From Cyanobacteria bacterium UBA2855 (lineage in GTDB: Bacteria > Cyanobacteriota > Vampirovibrionia > Gastranaerophilales > Gastranaerophilaceae): a stretch of DNA of 64,000 nt. This document shows positions 8,950-18,599 of this stretch, piece by piece. Made by a program: the position numbers and the translations under genes. Numbering within the stretch: the stretch's first letter is position 1; each line of letters starts with the position of its first letter. The notes beneath the pieces were generated by a model. It was not told the origin of the DNA. It saw only the letters and a list, made by a program, of their open reading frames with translations, and made no database searches. The stretch covers positions 1-64,000 of the forward strand of contig DEFJ01000024.1 of the NCBI GenBank assembly GCA_002350725.1. The letters run 5' to 3'.

Positions 8950-10077
8950 TTGATAATAACGAGTTATGAAGCTCTTTGTAATTTAGGAAATAATATCGGT
9001 GAAATTTATAATAAAGCTATAATCGGTGATAATTCTTGTTTTGATGATTTCTATGATTATATTCCAAATGATTACGTACATGCCGGAATAGTAAAAACAA
9101 AGTTGCCAAACATACAGAATATAGATTTCAATATACGATGCAATCAGTTATTAATTAAAAATTTAGAACTTATAATTGATAAAATTGAAGCTTTAAATTA
9201 TCCAAAAGACAGGATAGGAATTGTTGTTGCAAGTACAAATTCCGGCTCGGAAGAATATGAAAAATCAAAAAATCCAAGACATTTTGAGTTAGGAAACCCG
9301 GCTCTGTTTTTAAAACAACAGCTTAATTTGAGCGGGTTTTACACAACCGTTTCCACTGCCTGCTCTTCCGGATTGAAAGCTTTTTCTTTGGCAAAAGATA
9401 TTTTGAATAATAAAATTGCTGATGCCGTTATTGTCGCTTGTGTTGATAGTCTTGCTAAAATTCCTATTTACGGATTTAATTCCTTAGAAATATTATCCGA
9501 TAAACCGTCAATTCCTTTTAGCAAAAATCGTTCAGGAATGAATTTGGGAGAAGCAAGCGCCATATTCATAGTTGAAAATGACGATAATAAAAAAGGAATT
9601 AAAGTTATGGGTATAGGCGAAAGCTCGGATATATACCATTCAACAGCACCCGATCCTGAGGCAAAAGAAGCAATTAATGCCATAAAATCAGCCTTAAAAG
9701 ATGCAAATATTTATCCTAAAGACATAGATTATATAAATATGCACGGTACAGGAACTATCGCAAATGATTTTATGGAAGCAAAAGCTATTAACAAAATCTT
9801 CTCGAATAACGTACCCGTAAGCTCGACAAAACAATTAACAGGGCACTGTCTTGGTGCTGCTGCGGGAATTGAAACAGCTTTATGCTGTAAGTTATTGGAA
9901 AATTTTGACGGCAGACTATATCCGCATATTTATGATAATGACTATGATACTACCCTCCCTCAAGTTAATTTAGTTTCAAAAAATAATAAGTACCCAAAAT
10001 GTAATATTTGTATGTGTAATTCTTTTGGCTTTGGAGGAACAAATGCTATTATGATTATGGGGAAAAACTATGAATAA
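8950..10077 (+). CDS. Beta-ketoacyl-ACP synthase (ApeO-like)
   Basis: A 375-residue condensing enzyme. The nucleophile is C138 in TVSTACSSGLKAF; the two active-site histidines are in NMHGTGT and TGHCLGAAAG, followed by NSFGFGGTN. It would be the elongating ketosynthase working with the Cys-less partner encoded divergently. The start is TTG, chosen because AGAGG lies nine bases upstream and the residues from there (MIITSYEALCNLG) match the KS N-terminus. It overlaps the dehydratase gene by 8 bases. Confidence 0.9.
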   Translation: MIITSYEALCNLGNNIGEIYNKAIIGDNSCFDDFYDYIPNDYVHAGIVKTKLPNIQNIDFNIRCNQLLIKNLELIIDKIEALNYPKDRIGIVVASTNSGSEEYEKSKNPRHFELGNPALFLKQQLNLSGFYTTVSTACSSGLKAFSLAKDILNNKIADAVIVACVDSLAKIPIYGFNSLEILSDKPSIPFSKNRSGMNLGEASAIFIVENDDNKKGIKVMGIGESSDIYHSTAPDPEAKEAINAIKSALKDANIYPKDIDYINMHGTGTIANDFMEAKAINKIFSNNVPVSSTKQLTGHCLGAAAGIETALCCKLLENFDGRLYPHIYDNDYDTTLPQVNLVSKNNKYPKCNICMCNSFGFGGTNAIMIMGKNYE

Positions 10078-10525
10078 CAAAAAATATTTAGCGACAATAT
10101 TACCTCATAAAGAACCAATGATTTTAATTGATGATATTGTTGATTATTCAATGGAAGAAAAGTGGCTAAAGGCTGTTGTAACAATAAATGAAAATAGTCT
10201 GTTTTTTGATAAATCACAAAATGGTATCGATAGCGCAATCGGCATTGAGTATATGGCACAAACTATAGGATGTTATGCTTATTTCAGAAAAAATTTATCC
10301 GAACCCAAAATTGGATTTTTACTCGGAACAAGATTGTACAATAATGCAATAAAAACATTTGAATTAAGTAAAACGTATTATATTTTGGTAAAAGAGGTAT
10401 TTGTTGCAGAAATATACTCTTTTGAATGTTTCATTTATAATGAAGAAAACGATGAAGTAGCAAGTGCTACTATCAACGTATATCAAGACAAAAATGATAA
10501 TGTAGAGGAAATTCCTAATGGATAA
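10070..10525 (+). CDS. 3-hydroxyacyl-ACP dehydratase, FabZ-like hotdog (ApeP-like)
   Basis: A 151-residue hotdog protein with the LPHKEPMILIDDI start block of FabZ-type dehydratases (catalytic His13) and GIEYMAQTIG, where the Glu replaces the family's Glu/Asp acid residue in the central helix. It is the second dehydratase of the cluster; the other is fused to the ligase. It overlaps its neighbours by 8 bases on each side, consistent with translational coupling in an operon of KS-DH-KR-KS. Confidence 0.85.
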   Translation: MNNKKYLATILPHKEPMILIDDIVDYSMEEKWLKAVVTINENSLFFDKSQNGIDSAIGIEYMAQTIGCYAYFRKNLSEPKIGFLLGTRLYNNAIKTFELSKTYYILVKEVFVAEIYSFECFIYNEENDEVASATINVYQDKNDNVEEIPNG

Positions 10526-11240
10526 AACAGTTTTAGTTACCGGTTCAAGCAGAGGTATAGGAAAAGAAACCGCAATATATTTAGCAAAAAACGGTTTTGA
10601 TATTGTCTTACATTGCAATAAAAATATGCAAAAAACAAAAGAAGTTCAAAAAAATATTGAAGTATTAGGCAGAAAAACTCGTATTCTTCAATTCGATGTA
10701 TCCGATAGAGAGCAGACAAAAAATGTACTATTAAAAGATATTGAAGAAAATGGTGTTTATTACGGAGTTGTTGTTAATGCAGGTATAACAGCTGATAATC
10801 CGTTTCCGGCAATGGAAGATGAAGAATGGGATAAGGTTATAAATACCAACCTAAACGGATTTTATAACACTTTACGACCTTTAATTTTACCAATGATACA
10901 AAATCGTAAAGGGAGAATTGTTGCATTATCTTCAATTTCGGGCTTAGAAGGTAACCGAGGTCAAATAAATTACAGTGCCTCAAAAGCCGGTATCATAGGT
11001 GCCGTTAAAGCATTGAGTAAAGAAGTTGCAAAAAGAAATATTACGGTAAACTGTGTAGCTCCGGGTGTTATTGAATCTGATATGACAAGTGATATGCCGT
11101 TTGAAATTATAAAAGAAGCAATTCCGATGAAAAGAATGGGAACTCCAAAAGAAGTTGCAAGTGCTATAAATTACCTATTTAGTGATGATGCTTCGTACAT
11201 TACGGGACAAGTAATTTCTGTAAACGGAGGTATGTGCTAA
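10518..11240 (+). CDS. 3-oxoacyl-ACP reductase, FabG-like (ApeQ-like)
   Basis: A 240-residue classical short-chain dehydrogenase. TGSSRGIGKETA at 8-19 is the NADP-binding glycine motif, NAG at 87-89 is the central strand motif, and the catalytic Ser139, Tyr152 and Lys156 lie in ALSSISG and NYSASKAG. It would reduce the 3-keto group in each extension round. Its stop codon overlaps the ATG of the next KS gene (TAATG). Confidence 0.9.
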   Translation: MDKTVLVTGSSRGIGKETAIYLAKNGFDIVLHCNKNMQKTKEVQKNIEVLGRKTRILQFDVSDREQTKNVLLKDIEENGVYYGVVVNAGITADNPFPAMEDEEWDKVINTNLNGFYNTLRPLILPMIQNRKGRIVALSSISGLEGNRGQINYSASKAGIIGAVKALSKEVAKRNITVNCVAPGVIESDMTSDMPFEIIKEAIPMKRMGTPKEVASAINYLFSDDASYITGQVISVNGGMC

Positions 11241-12475
11241 TGGCTAAACGGGTTGTTGTAACAGGCATGGCTTTGACAAGTCCGTTAGGCTCAACTGTCA
11301 AATCAGCTTTTGACAGGCTACATAATCTTGAAAATTGCATTCAATATGACGAAAATCTGGAAATATATAAAGGTTTACATACAAGACTAGATGCGAGGAT
11401 AAAAGATTTTGTATTGCCGCCTGATTTTACAAGAAAAACAACTCGTACAATGGGAGAAGTTGCAATAATGGCTGTTGCAACAGCAAGACAAGCTCTTGAA
11501 GATGCGGGATTACTAAATGATGAAATTATAACAAATGGTGAAACCGGTGTTGCATATGGTTCTTGCAGTGGTTCTATTGATGCTCTTATGGATTTTTATT
11601 CAATGTGTATAAACCATGATGTTAAAAATCTTAATTCAGGTTCATATATAAAAATGATGTCCCACACGGCTGCAGTTAATATATCATTATTCTTCAAAAC
11701 ACATGGACGACTAATTACCTCATCAACAGCTTGCACGTCAGGTTCTATGGCTATCGGTAACGCTTATGAAGCTATAGCATCAGGATTACAAACAGTTATG
11801 ATTGCAGGAGGAGCAGAAGAACACAATCCAAGTAATATAGGAGTATTTGACACACTATTTGCAACAAGTGTTAAAAACGATACCCCAAACCTTACACCAT
11901 CCCCGTTTGATAAAGACAGGGACGGACTTGTCCTCGGAGATGGGGCAGGAACATTGATATTAGAAGAATATGAACATGCAAAAAATCGAGGTGCAAATAT
12001 TTATGCCGAAGTTGTAGGTTTTGCAACTAATACTGACGGAACACATATAACAAATCCTAATTCGGAAATGATGGCAGAAGTTATGAGAATGTGTTTACGA
12101 AATGCAAACTTATCTCCTAAAGATATCGGCTACATAAATGCACATGGGACAGGCACAATAAATGGCGATATTGCAGAATCTCAAGCAACTTATAATGTTT
12201 TTGGAAATAAAATTCCAATTAGTACAATAAAAAGCTATACCGGTCACACTCTAGGCGCATGCGGTGCCATCGAGGCAATTTTAAGCATCGAAATGATGAA
12301 TAATAATTGGTTCTGTCCGACTTTAAACCTTAAAAATATTGATGAAAGATGCGGTGACCTTGATTATATTATGACAGAACCAAGAATCTTGAACACTGAA
12401 CATATAATGAGCAATAACTTTGCTTTCGGCGGAATTAACACATCATTAATTTTTAAAAAATATAAACAATATTAG
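11240..12475 (+). CDS. Beta-ketoacyl-ACP synthase, FabF-like (ApeR-like)
   Basis: A second complete ketosynthase of 411 residues from the ATG at 11240. A GTG two codons upstream is possible, but GGAGG at 11226-11230 is well spaced for the ATG. The nucleophile is C165 in SSTACTSGSM, with NAHGTGT and TGHTLGACGAI carrying the histidines. In aryl polyene pathways the second KS is thought to make the first extension of the starter. It ends tail to tail with pcrA, with a 4-base overlap and no clear terminator. Confidence 0.9.
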   Translation: MAKRVVVTGMALTSPLGSTVKSAFDRLHNLENCIQYDENLEIYKGLHTRLDARIKDFVLPPDFTRKTTRTMGEVAIMAVATARQALEDAGLLNDEIITNGETGVAYGSCSGSIDALMDFYSMCINHDVKNLNSGSYIKMMSHTAAVNISLFFKTHGRLITSSTACTSGSMAIGNAYEAIASGLQTVMIAGGAEEHNPSNIGVFDTLFATSVKNDTPNLTPSPFDKDRDGLVLGDGAGTLILEEYEHAKNRGANIYAEVVGFATNTDGTHITNPNSEMMAEVMRMCLRNANLSPKDIGYINAHGTGTINGDIAESQATYNVFGNKIPISTIKSYTGHTLGACGAIEAILSIEMMNNNWFCPTLNLKNIDERCGDLDYIMTEPRILNTEHIMSNNFAFGGINTSLIFKKYKQY

Positions 12476-14970
12476 AATTTTTTAAGTCTTGCGTAAGAGG
12501 CATCCATAGCCTTTTTACCCTGCTTTCCAAAGTCAATTGTATACATTGTGCTTTCTCCGACTGGTATAACCTCAAGGATATGACCTATACCCAATTTGTC
12601 GTGAAAAACTCTGTCGCCTGCGCTAAACAAATTGAATACTTCATCGTCTCCGGAGATTTTTCTATCTCTTTCTGCTTCCATTTGTGCTCGCTCGAAGTCT
12701 GATTTCTTCTTTTCTGCAAGCATTCTTTTTATTGCGTTATCTTTGAAAAATTCTTTAACTTTTTCTTCATCCTTTTTCTTATTTTTTTCGGATTTTACAA
12801 GAATAGTTCTTGCCGGAGTTCTGGTAACTGTGGTTGTAGACCGCTTTTGCGGAGCAACAAAGTTTTTCCCAAATCCTGACGACGGTTTAACATAACCATA
12901 ACTATCTGTTTGAGTTGTTGATGAATATGTGGAATAACTTGAATTACCTGCTTTTGCCCTCGAAACTGCATCACGGAATGTTGAGGTTGAGCCGCTTGAG
13001 TAATTTTCTTCTTCACCCATTTTATTCAGTAATTCAGGCGGAATTTCTCCAATAAACCTTGATGTATTGTAGTATTTGTATTCACCCCACATTTGTCTGC
13101 GTTTTGCAGAAGTCAGGTATAATTTTCCCTCTGCACGTGTAACACCAACGTACATCAATCGGCGTTCTTCTTCTAATTCTGACGGTATATTTAAAGTCCT
13201 TTGATGAGGAAAAACACCTTCATCCAACCCAGCTAAAAATACCGTAGGAAATTCCAGTCCTTTTGCCGCATGCAATGTCATTAGCGTAACATTATTCGCT
13301 ATATTATCCATACTGTCAATATCAGAAACCAATGAAACTTGAGTCAAAAATTCACCTAATATATTATCGTCCTGCTCGGGAACAAATTCTTCCGCAACGT
13401 TTACAAGTTGCTGTAAGTTCTCAATATCAGCTTCGCTTTCGGGTGTATTTTGAGCTTGTAACTCAGCTAAATATCCCGTTTTTTCAATAACCAAAGTTAC
13501 AAATTCTCTTAAATTATGAAGTCCTACGGAATTTTGAAATTTTGTAATTAATTCAACAAAGTCCGTAATTTTTGCTCTTGTACGAGGCGGAATTTCCAAG
13601 TCTTCTTCAATTCTCTTTGCAGCTTCAAAAAGACTTATATCATTCATATCAGCAAAGTGCTGCAATCTTTTAACCGTAGTATCCCCAATTGCGCGTTTTG
13701 GGACATTTATAATACGTTTCATACTCTGAGAATCGTCCGTATTAAATATCAATTTTAAATAGGCAATTATATCCTTAATTTCTTTACGGTCATAGAACTT
13801 TAACCCACCATATATTCTATACGGGATGCCTGCTGCCATACAAGCTTCTTCTATCGCACGGGATTGAGAATTTGTTCTGTATAAAATTGCATACTGATTA
13901 TAATTTCCACCGCTTTCCTGTTTTATTTTGCCTATTATAAAATTAGCTTCATCCGCATCATCTTGTGCTTCAAAATAATCTATAAGCTCCCCTTCTCCTT
14001 TATTTGAATATAAAACCTTGTCAACACGCTCTGTATTATTTTCAATAATCGCATTTGCAACATTCAAGATATTAGCAGTTGAACGGTAATTTTGTTCAAG
14101 TTTTATCAGTTTTGTATTTTTAAAATCTCTTTGAAAATTCATAATAATAGTATAATCTGCACCACGCCAACTGTATATTGACTGGTCAACATCACCTACA
14201 ACACACAAAGAGCGCTGCGGAGGAATTTCCGGATTTAAATTTGTATAGAGCATATTTACCAGCTTATACTGAGCAAGGTTTGTATCCTGATATTCATCAA
14301 CCATAATATGTTTAAATCGGTCATAGTAGTATTCTCTGACATCAGGATTCTGCTCTAAAAGTTTTACCGTCAACATAAGCATATCGTCAAAATCTATTGC
14401 ATTATTGTTATTTAGAGTATTTTCATATTCTTCGAAAATTTGTGAGATTTTTTGTGACTTAAAATCCCTTGCAAATGTTGCAAAAGTGTACGCATCTTGC
14501 ATTTTATTTTTTGCATTTGATATTACAGCTTTCACTAATTTGGGTTGATATATTTTATCGTCAATATTTAATTTTTTAATTGCTTGCTTGATTACGGCAG
14601 TCGTATCTGCATCATCGTATATGGTAAAATTTTTGTCTAATTTTTTACCTGATTGAAAATTATATTTATCAATATTTTCTCTTAAAATTTTTCCGCAAAT
14701 ACTGTGAAAAGTTCCTATCCACATATATTTTATAATATTTTCACCAACAATATTTCCGACACGAACTTTCATTTCTTTAGCTGCTTTATTAGTAAAAGTT
14801 ACTGCCAAAATATTTTTTGGTTTTTCTCCGTTTTGTATCAGATATGCGATACGAGATGTAAGAACCTTAGTTTTTCCGCTGCCTGCACCTGCAAGTATCA
14901 AAAGAGGACCCCTTGTTGTTTGAACCGCCTCTTTCTGTTCATTATTAAGATTTTCCAATAGATTTTCCAT
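12472..14970 (-). CDS. pcrA: ATP-dependent DNA helicase PcrA/UvrD
   Basis: A superfamily 1A helicase. The start is placed at the ATG at 14970 because AGGG lies five bases upstream; an in-frame TTG at 14985 lacks this. Motifs in order: Q-motif LNNEQKEAV, Walker A GAGSGKT, FTNKAA (Ia), DEYQDTN (II), VGDVDQSIYSWRGA (III), QNYRS (IV), TLHAAKGLEFP (V) and YVGVTRA (VI). A low-complexity Ser/Thr linker leads to a C-terminal Tudor-like domain (FHDKLGIGHILEV) that binds RNA polymerase in PcrA. Roles are nucleotide excision repair and transcription-replication conflict handling. Confidence 0.95.
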   Translation of the reverse strand: MENLLENLNNEQKEAVQTTRGPLLILAGAGSGKTKVLTSRIAYLIQNGEKPKNILAVTFTNKAAKEMKVRVGNIVGENIIKYMWIGTFHSICGKILRENIDKYNFQSGKKLDKNFTIYDDADTTAVIKQAIKKLNIDDKIYQPKLVKAVISNAKNKMQDAYTFATFARDFKSQKISQIFEEYENTLNNNNAIDFDDMLMLTVKLLEQNPDVREYYYDRFKHIMVDEYQDTNLAQYKLVNMLYTNLNPEIPPQRSLCVVGDVDQSIYSWRGADYTIIMNFQRDFKNTKLIKLEQNYRSTANILNVANAIIENNTERVDKVLYSNKGEGELIDYFEAQDDADEANFIIGKIKQESGGNYNQYAILYRTNSQSRAIEEACMAAGIPYRIYGGLKFYDRKEIKDIIAYLKLIFNTDDSQSMKRIINVPKRAIGDTTVKRLQHFADMNDISLFEAAKRIEEDLEIPPRTRAKITDFVELITKFQNSVGLHNLREFVTLVIEKTGYLAELQAQNTPESEADIENLQQLVNVAEEFVPEQDDNILGEFLTQVSLVSDIDSMDNIANNVTLMTLHAAKGLEFPTVFLAGLDEGVFPHQRTLNIPSELEEERRLMYVGVTRAEGKLYLTSAKRRQMWGEYKYYNTSRFIGEIPPELLNKMGEEENYSSGSTSTFRDAVSRAKAGNSSYSTYSSTTQTDSYGYVKPSSGFGKNFVAPQKRSTTTVTRTPARTILVKSEKNKKKDEEKVKEFFKDNAIKRMLAEKKKSDFERAQMEAERDRKISGDDEVFNLFSAGDRVFHDKLGIGHILEVIPVGESTMYTIDFGKQGKKAMDASYARLKKF

Positions 14971-15053
14971 ATACCCTATTCCCAAAATTAAAGTTTTGTG
15001 TTATAATCAGCATAATCGAAAAATATTATTATTGCAATTAGAAAGTGGGAAAA

Positions 15054-15653
15054 ATGATAGAAGAAAAAATCGATATTACAATGCTTGCTGATAAAGATGA
15101 AGGACAAGAAAATCAACCGTCAATAATGGTTCCTATGGATGATTTGGATGTTGTTGCGGCTGACTCTCCTCATACAGTTGATGAGCTTGCTCAAGAATTG
15201 GCAACTATCAGACAATCCGCAAAAAAAATTGCAATAATCGGAAGTCGTAATCTTCCTATCACACATCAACAAATGATTGAAACATTAGCCACAGCTTTGG
15301 TTATGCAGGGTAACACTATAATAACCTCCGGCGGGTCATCAGGAACTAACGCAGCTGCAATTCGCGGTGCAATGAAAGCTAATCCTGATAAATTACGTGT
15401 CATTCTTCCTCAAACAATTGGTCAACAGCCTAGTGACGTTCAAGATCAATTGATTGGTGTTCCGAATATAGTTGAACATTCAGACAGGGCTATGATGACA
15501 TTAGCTGATGCTTCAAGAGTTTGTAACAGAGAAATTATTGAAGAATGTAATCAATTGATTTGTTTCCTTTCTCATACAAGTAAAACTCTCCATACAGCAG
15601 TTAAATTTGCGGAAGAAAGTCATAAAGTAATTACTGTTTTTTATCTTGACTAA
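15054..15653 (+). CDS. SLOG-domain protein of the DprA-like type, function unknown
   Basis: A 199-residue protein with an acidic N-terminus of about 60 residues and a Rossmann-like domain: KKIAIIGSRNLPITH, IITSGGSSGTNAAAIRGAM and the late AVKFAEES. The GSR and SGG-SGT-N-A motifs match DprA/Smf and lysine-decarboxylase-like SLOG domains, which bind nucleotides or nucleotide-derived ligands. Cyanobacterial relatives are often labelled DNA recombination-mediator protein A. It lacks the flanking SAM and winged-helix domains of real DprA, so a role in DNA uptake is not supported. The upstream TTATAAT around 15002 is a likely -10. Confidence 0.6.
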   Translation: MIEEKIDITMLADKDEGQENQPSIMVPMDDLDVVAADSPHTVDELAQELATIRQSAKKIAIIGSRNLPITHQQMIETLATALVMQGNTIITSGGSSGTNAAAIRGAMKANPDKLRVILPQTIGQQPSDVQDQLIGVPNIVEHSDRAMMTLADASRVCNREIIEECNQLICFLSHTSKTLHTAVKFAEESHKVITVFYLD

Positions 15654-15698
15654 TTTAAAATTTTAACTGAAAAATTTTGATATGTTGTTGCAGATTTA

Positions 15699-17924
15699 TT
15701 AATCACGTTTTATGTTAAGCAGCATTTCGTTCGGTATAAATATATCATTTAACCCAAACCCCGCAGTAACAAAGACAAATTCCATATTTTCTTGAGAATT
15801 TATATCCAACGAATCAAACGGTATTTGTAAATCAATTACCTTATCAAAAGCATATTTTAAATTTTTTGAAGACTGAAGTACCCACAAATTATTAGGTATT
15901 GATTTGATTATTCTTACATATCTCAATTCCCCTTGTCGCACTGTTACTTGAATTTCATTATGAAATTTTTGTTTTGTAACAGGTAATATATCTTCGGTTT
16001 TATTAATCAATCTAATCGGGGATAATGATGTTCTTTTTGAGGAATTACGTGTATATATGTACATTTGATATGACCTGTCTTTTGTAACAGGGTTTTCTAA
16101 TACATAACTGTTAACATAAAATCTCAGGTAAAAATTTTCTTTATCATATCCAAAACAAATTCTGCTGAAAAATTTATTTTCTTTTAAAACAGGACCGTCC
16201 GGAATATCTATACAACCGGCGTTCAACCAGGAATCTTCATTATCACTGCCGTCTATTTTAGGTTTGATTTCCCCTTTAGGATATCTTGACGGTTTATTTG
16301 TGGCAGACAATAAAGGCTCATCAAGATATTTTGGAATATCCAAACCAAGATAAATATATACGTTTTTAAGATGCTCTCTGAATAAATAATCGAAAATATT
16401 ATCACGACCGGAATCATTAGGTTCTCCATACCACCAAAACCAATCACTTCCCTCACAAATAAATATTTCTTTTCGAGCATTTTCTATATACGGGTTATTT
16501 GGATATTTTTTTTCAAATTCAACAAAATCATCTCTAACTTGTTTTAAATAGTGCCAAGCAAGATTTTTTACAGGTTCATCAATCCATAATTTAAAATTAC
16601 GATTTATCCAAGAGCCGGATTTTATTTTATTTAATTTTTTATGATGTTTTTCCCTGTCGATATAATCACTAATTAATACGGTTTCTAAAGAATCATCCTC
16701 ATCAATAAGTTTATACAAAGTATTTAAAAAATCACTGCCGTCATGCGGATAATTTTCCCAACAATTTTCTCCATCCATAGCAATTGTCAACAAATGATTT
16801 TCATCCGGAGAGGAAAGCAACTTGCTCTGCATTACCTTTATACGTTCATACAAATCTTTTGCAGCAAGTTCAGCATCAAAATTCGGATACTCAAACCCTA
16901 TCAAATTCGGTATCATTGAATTTCTGAATATTACCTTTAGTCCGTTTTTATATTCGTATGATTTCACAAGATGATATGGGTCTTCCATATATCCTTTAAA
17001 ATCACGAATAAATTCAAAATTAATAGATTCGGCAAGTATCCCCTCATCCGATATTGTCCAATCTAACCCAAGATTTTTAAACAAATCCAGTTCTTGAGGA
17101 CTTACACAATGCTCCGAAGGCCAAACACCTCTGGGTCTGACACCCAACAATTCTTCTATTCTATCAAGAGCGTCTTGCATTTGCATCTCCGCATCTTTTT
17201 CCATATTCAAAGCGGATGGTAAACCCTCTTTATTTGAAATATTTGCGGAATTTATATCCAGTAATATTGGTAAAATAGGATGGTAATAAGGACTCGTTGT
17301 AACCTCAACTTTACCTTTTCTTATATATTTTTTGTATTCGGGAATAATTTTTCTTATTATATCTCTTTGAAGTTCAATTATTACGCATCTGTCATCATAA
17401 GTATAGTTTTTACCTTTTTTAAGCAATTTTCTAAGAGCAGGATATTCTTTTTGATATACAGAATCAAACCAAACCAAATTAAACAATGCCATTAAATCAG
17501 AATATTCCTGATCCGTAAATTGAGAAGGGTCTACTTCTCTAAATGTTTGTCGCTTTTGAAAAAGTCTGTTGTATTCGGGATAAGGATAAATCATTGTTTT
17601 ATAATTTGCATCAAAAAAATTATTTAGAATAAATTCTTTATCTTCGTCATTTAATTCCTCAATCGGAGTAACAGTTAAACGGGAATGCAAGTCGTGAGCA
17701 CCATTTTCTCCATAGTCTATAAACGCATCCAATAACACCGGAACAAGATTTACATTCATTTTAATATTTTTAAAATTATCAGTAATAGTTATCATATCAA
17801 GATAATCTTTAACAGCGTGCAGCCTTACCCACGCCATCAAATAATCTCCGTCCGGCGATAACTGATATACCGGCTGATGCATATGCCAGTAGAACGCAAT
17901 CGATAATTTTTTATTATGACTCAT
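15699..17924 (-). CDS. Glycoside hydrolase family 57 (alpha-amylase/glucanotransferase-like)
   Basis: About 740 residues from the ATG at 17924; an upstream extension to 17990 is unlikely because the conserved start is LSIAFYWHMHQPVY. GH57 signatures are present: HMHQP, the nucleophile block GVWPSEHCVS (Glu), and IAMDGENCWENY with the acid/base Asp. A C-terminal region of about 200 residues looks like a beta-sandwich carbohydrate-binding domain. No signal peptide, so it acts in the cytoplasm, probably on glycogen-like alpha-glucans. No other glycogen gene is in the window. Confidence 0.85.
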   Translation of the reverse strand: MSHNKKLSIAFYWHMHQPVYQLSPDGDYLMAWVRLHAVKDYLDMITITDNFKNIKMNVNLVPVLLDAFIDYGENGAHDLHSRLTVTPIEELNDEDKEFILNNFFDANYKTMIYPYPEYNRLFQKRQTFREVDPSQFTDQEYSDLMALFNLVWFDSVYQKEYPALRKLLKKGKNYTYDDRCVIIELQRDIIRKIIPEYKKYIRKGKVEVTTSPYYHPILPILLDINSANISNKEGLPSALNMEKDAEMQMQDALDRIEELLGVRPRGVWPSEHCVSPQELDLFKNLGLDWTISDEGILAESINFEFIRDFKGYMEDPYHLVKSYEYKNGLKVIFRNSMIPNLIGFEYPNFDAELAAKDLYERIKVMQSKLLSSPDENHLLTIAMDGENCWENYPHDGSDFLNTLYKLIDEDDSLETVLISDYIDREKHHKKLNKIKSGSWINRNFKLWIDEPVKNLAWHYLKQVRDDFVEFEKKYPNNPYIENARKEIFICEGSDWFWWYGEPNDSGRDNIFDYLFREHLKNVYIYLGLDIPKYLDEPLLSATNKPSRYPKGEIKPKIDGSDNEDSWLNAGCIDIPDGPVLKENKFFSRICFGYDKENFYLRFYVNSYVLENPVTKDRSYQMYIYTRNSSKRTSLSPIRLINKTEDILPVTKQKFHNEIQVTVRQGELRYVRIIKSIPNNLWVLQSSKNLKYAFDKVIDLQIPFDSLDINSQENMEFVFVTAGFGLNDIFIPNEMLLNIKRD

Positions 17925-18039
17925 CATAAAAAATCTTAACCCCGAGTGTATGTCAATTATACCACCTAGAAATATTAAATCAAGATACATTCAAAACAGT
18001 GTATCTAACACTTATTTAATATTCACTTTATAATCAATT

Positions 18040-18050
18040 TATGCTAATAT
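18040..18050 (+). promoter_or_regulatory. Extended -10 promoter of rimI, giving a predicted leaderless mRNA
   Basis: TATGCTAATAT with the hexamer TAATAT at 18045-18050 and a weak -35 (TTCACT, 18022-18027) at 17-base spacing. The ATG begins seven bases after the hexamer, where transcription should start, and no ribosome binding site fits in between. Confidence 0.6.
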
Positions 18051-18056
18051 CGCATT

Positions 18057-18599
18057 ATGGATAATGAGAATTTGATTATTACAGTCAGACCTATGGTTGT
18101 ACCGGATATTGATTCAGTTGTAGAAATAGAAAAAGAATCATACGGAGAACATCATTGGTCGAGAGAATCTTTTTTTAATGAATTATCAAACGATTTTGCA
18201 CACTATTTTTGCGCAATTGGTACAGATAACAACTTAATCGGCTATATAGGAACATGGCAAATTCTTGAAGAAGCACATATTACTAATGTGTCTGTAAAAC
18301 CCGATTTCAGAAGAAAAAAAGTAGGAGAAGCTCTTGTATATACCGCAATAGAAAATTGTCGTAATAATGGTATTAAATATATTACTCTGGAAGTCAGACA
18401 ATCTAATGAAAAAGCCATCAAATTATATGAAAAATACGGTTTTAAATCTCTTGGAACAAGAAAACAGTATTATCAAGATAATAATGAAGATGCTTTAATA
18501 ATGTGGACAGAAAACATTTTTTACGATAAATTTAAAACTATATATAATAAAAATATAGAAAATCTCAAAAAGGTTATAACGATTAATGAGAGAACATAA
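18057..18599 (+). CDS. rimI: GNAT N-acetyltransferase, RimI-like
   Basis: A 180-residue acetyltransferase expected to modify the N-terminal alanine of ribosomal protein bS18, or related N-termini. Visible features: VVPDIDSVVEIEKESYGEHHWS near the start, the acetyl-CoA loop VKPDFRRKKVGEALV (R/Q-x-x-G-x-A/G variant), TLEVRQSNEKAIKLYEKYGF and the RKQYYQDNNEDALIM end, all typical of RimI. A C-terminal tail of about 25 residues is extra. It overlaps the BioY-like gene by 14 bases. Confidence 0.85.
   Translation: MDNENLIITVRPMVVPDIDSVVEIEKESYGEHHWSRESFFNELSNDFAHYFCAIGTDNNLIGYIGTWQILEEAHITNVSVKPDFRRKKVGEALVYTAIENCRNNGIKYITLEVRQSNEKAIKLYEKYGFKSLGTRKQYYQDNNEDALIMWTENIFYDKFKTIYNKNIENLKKVITINERT

Noticed and set aside
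12795..13016. A second frame inside pcrA with Gln-rich sequence.
   Set aside because: It lies over the low-complexity Ser/Thr linker of pcrA in another frame, with no start signal.
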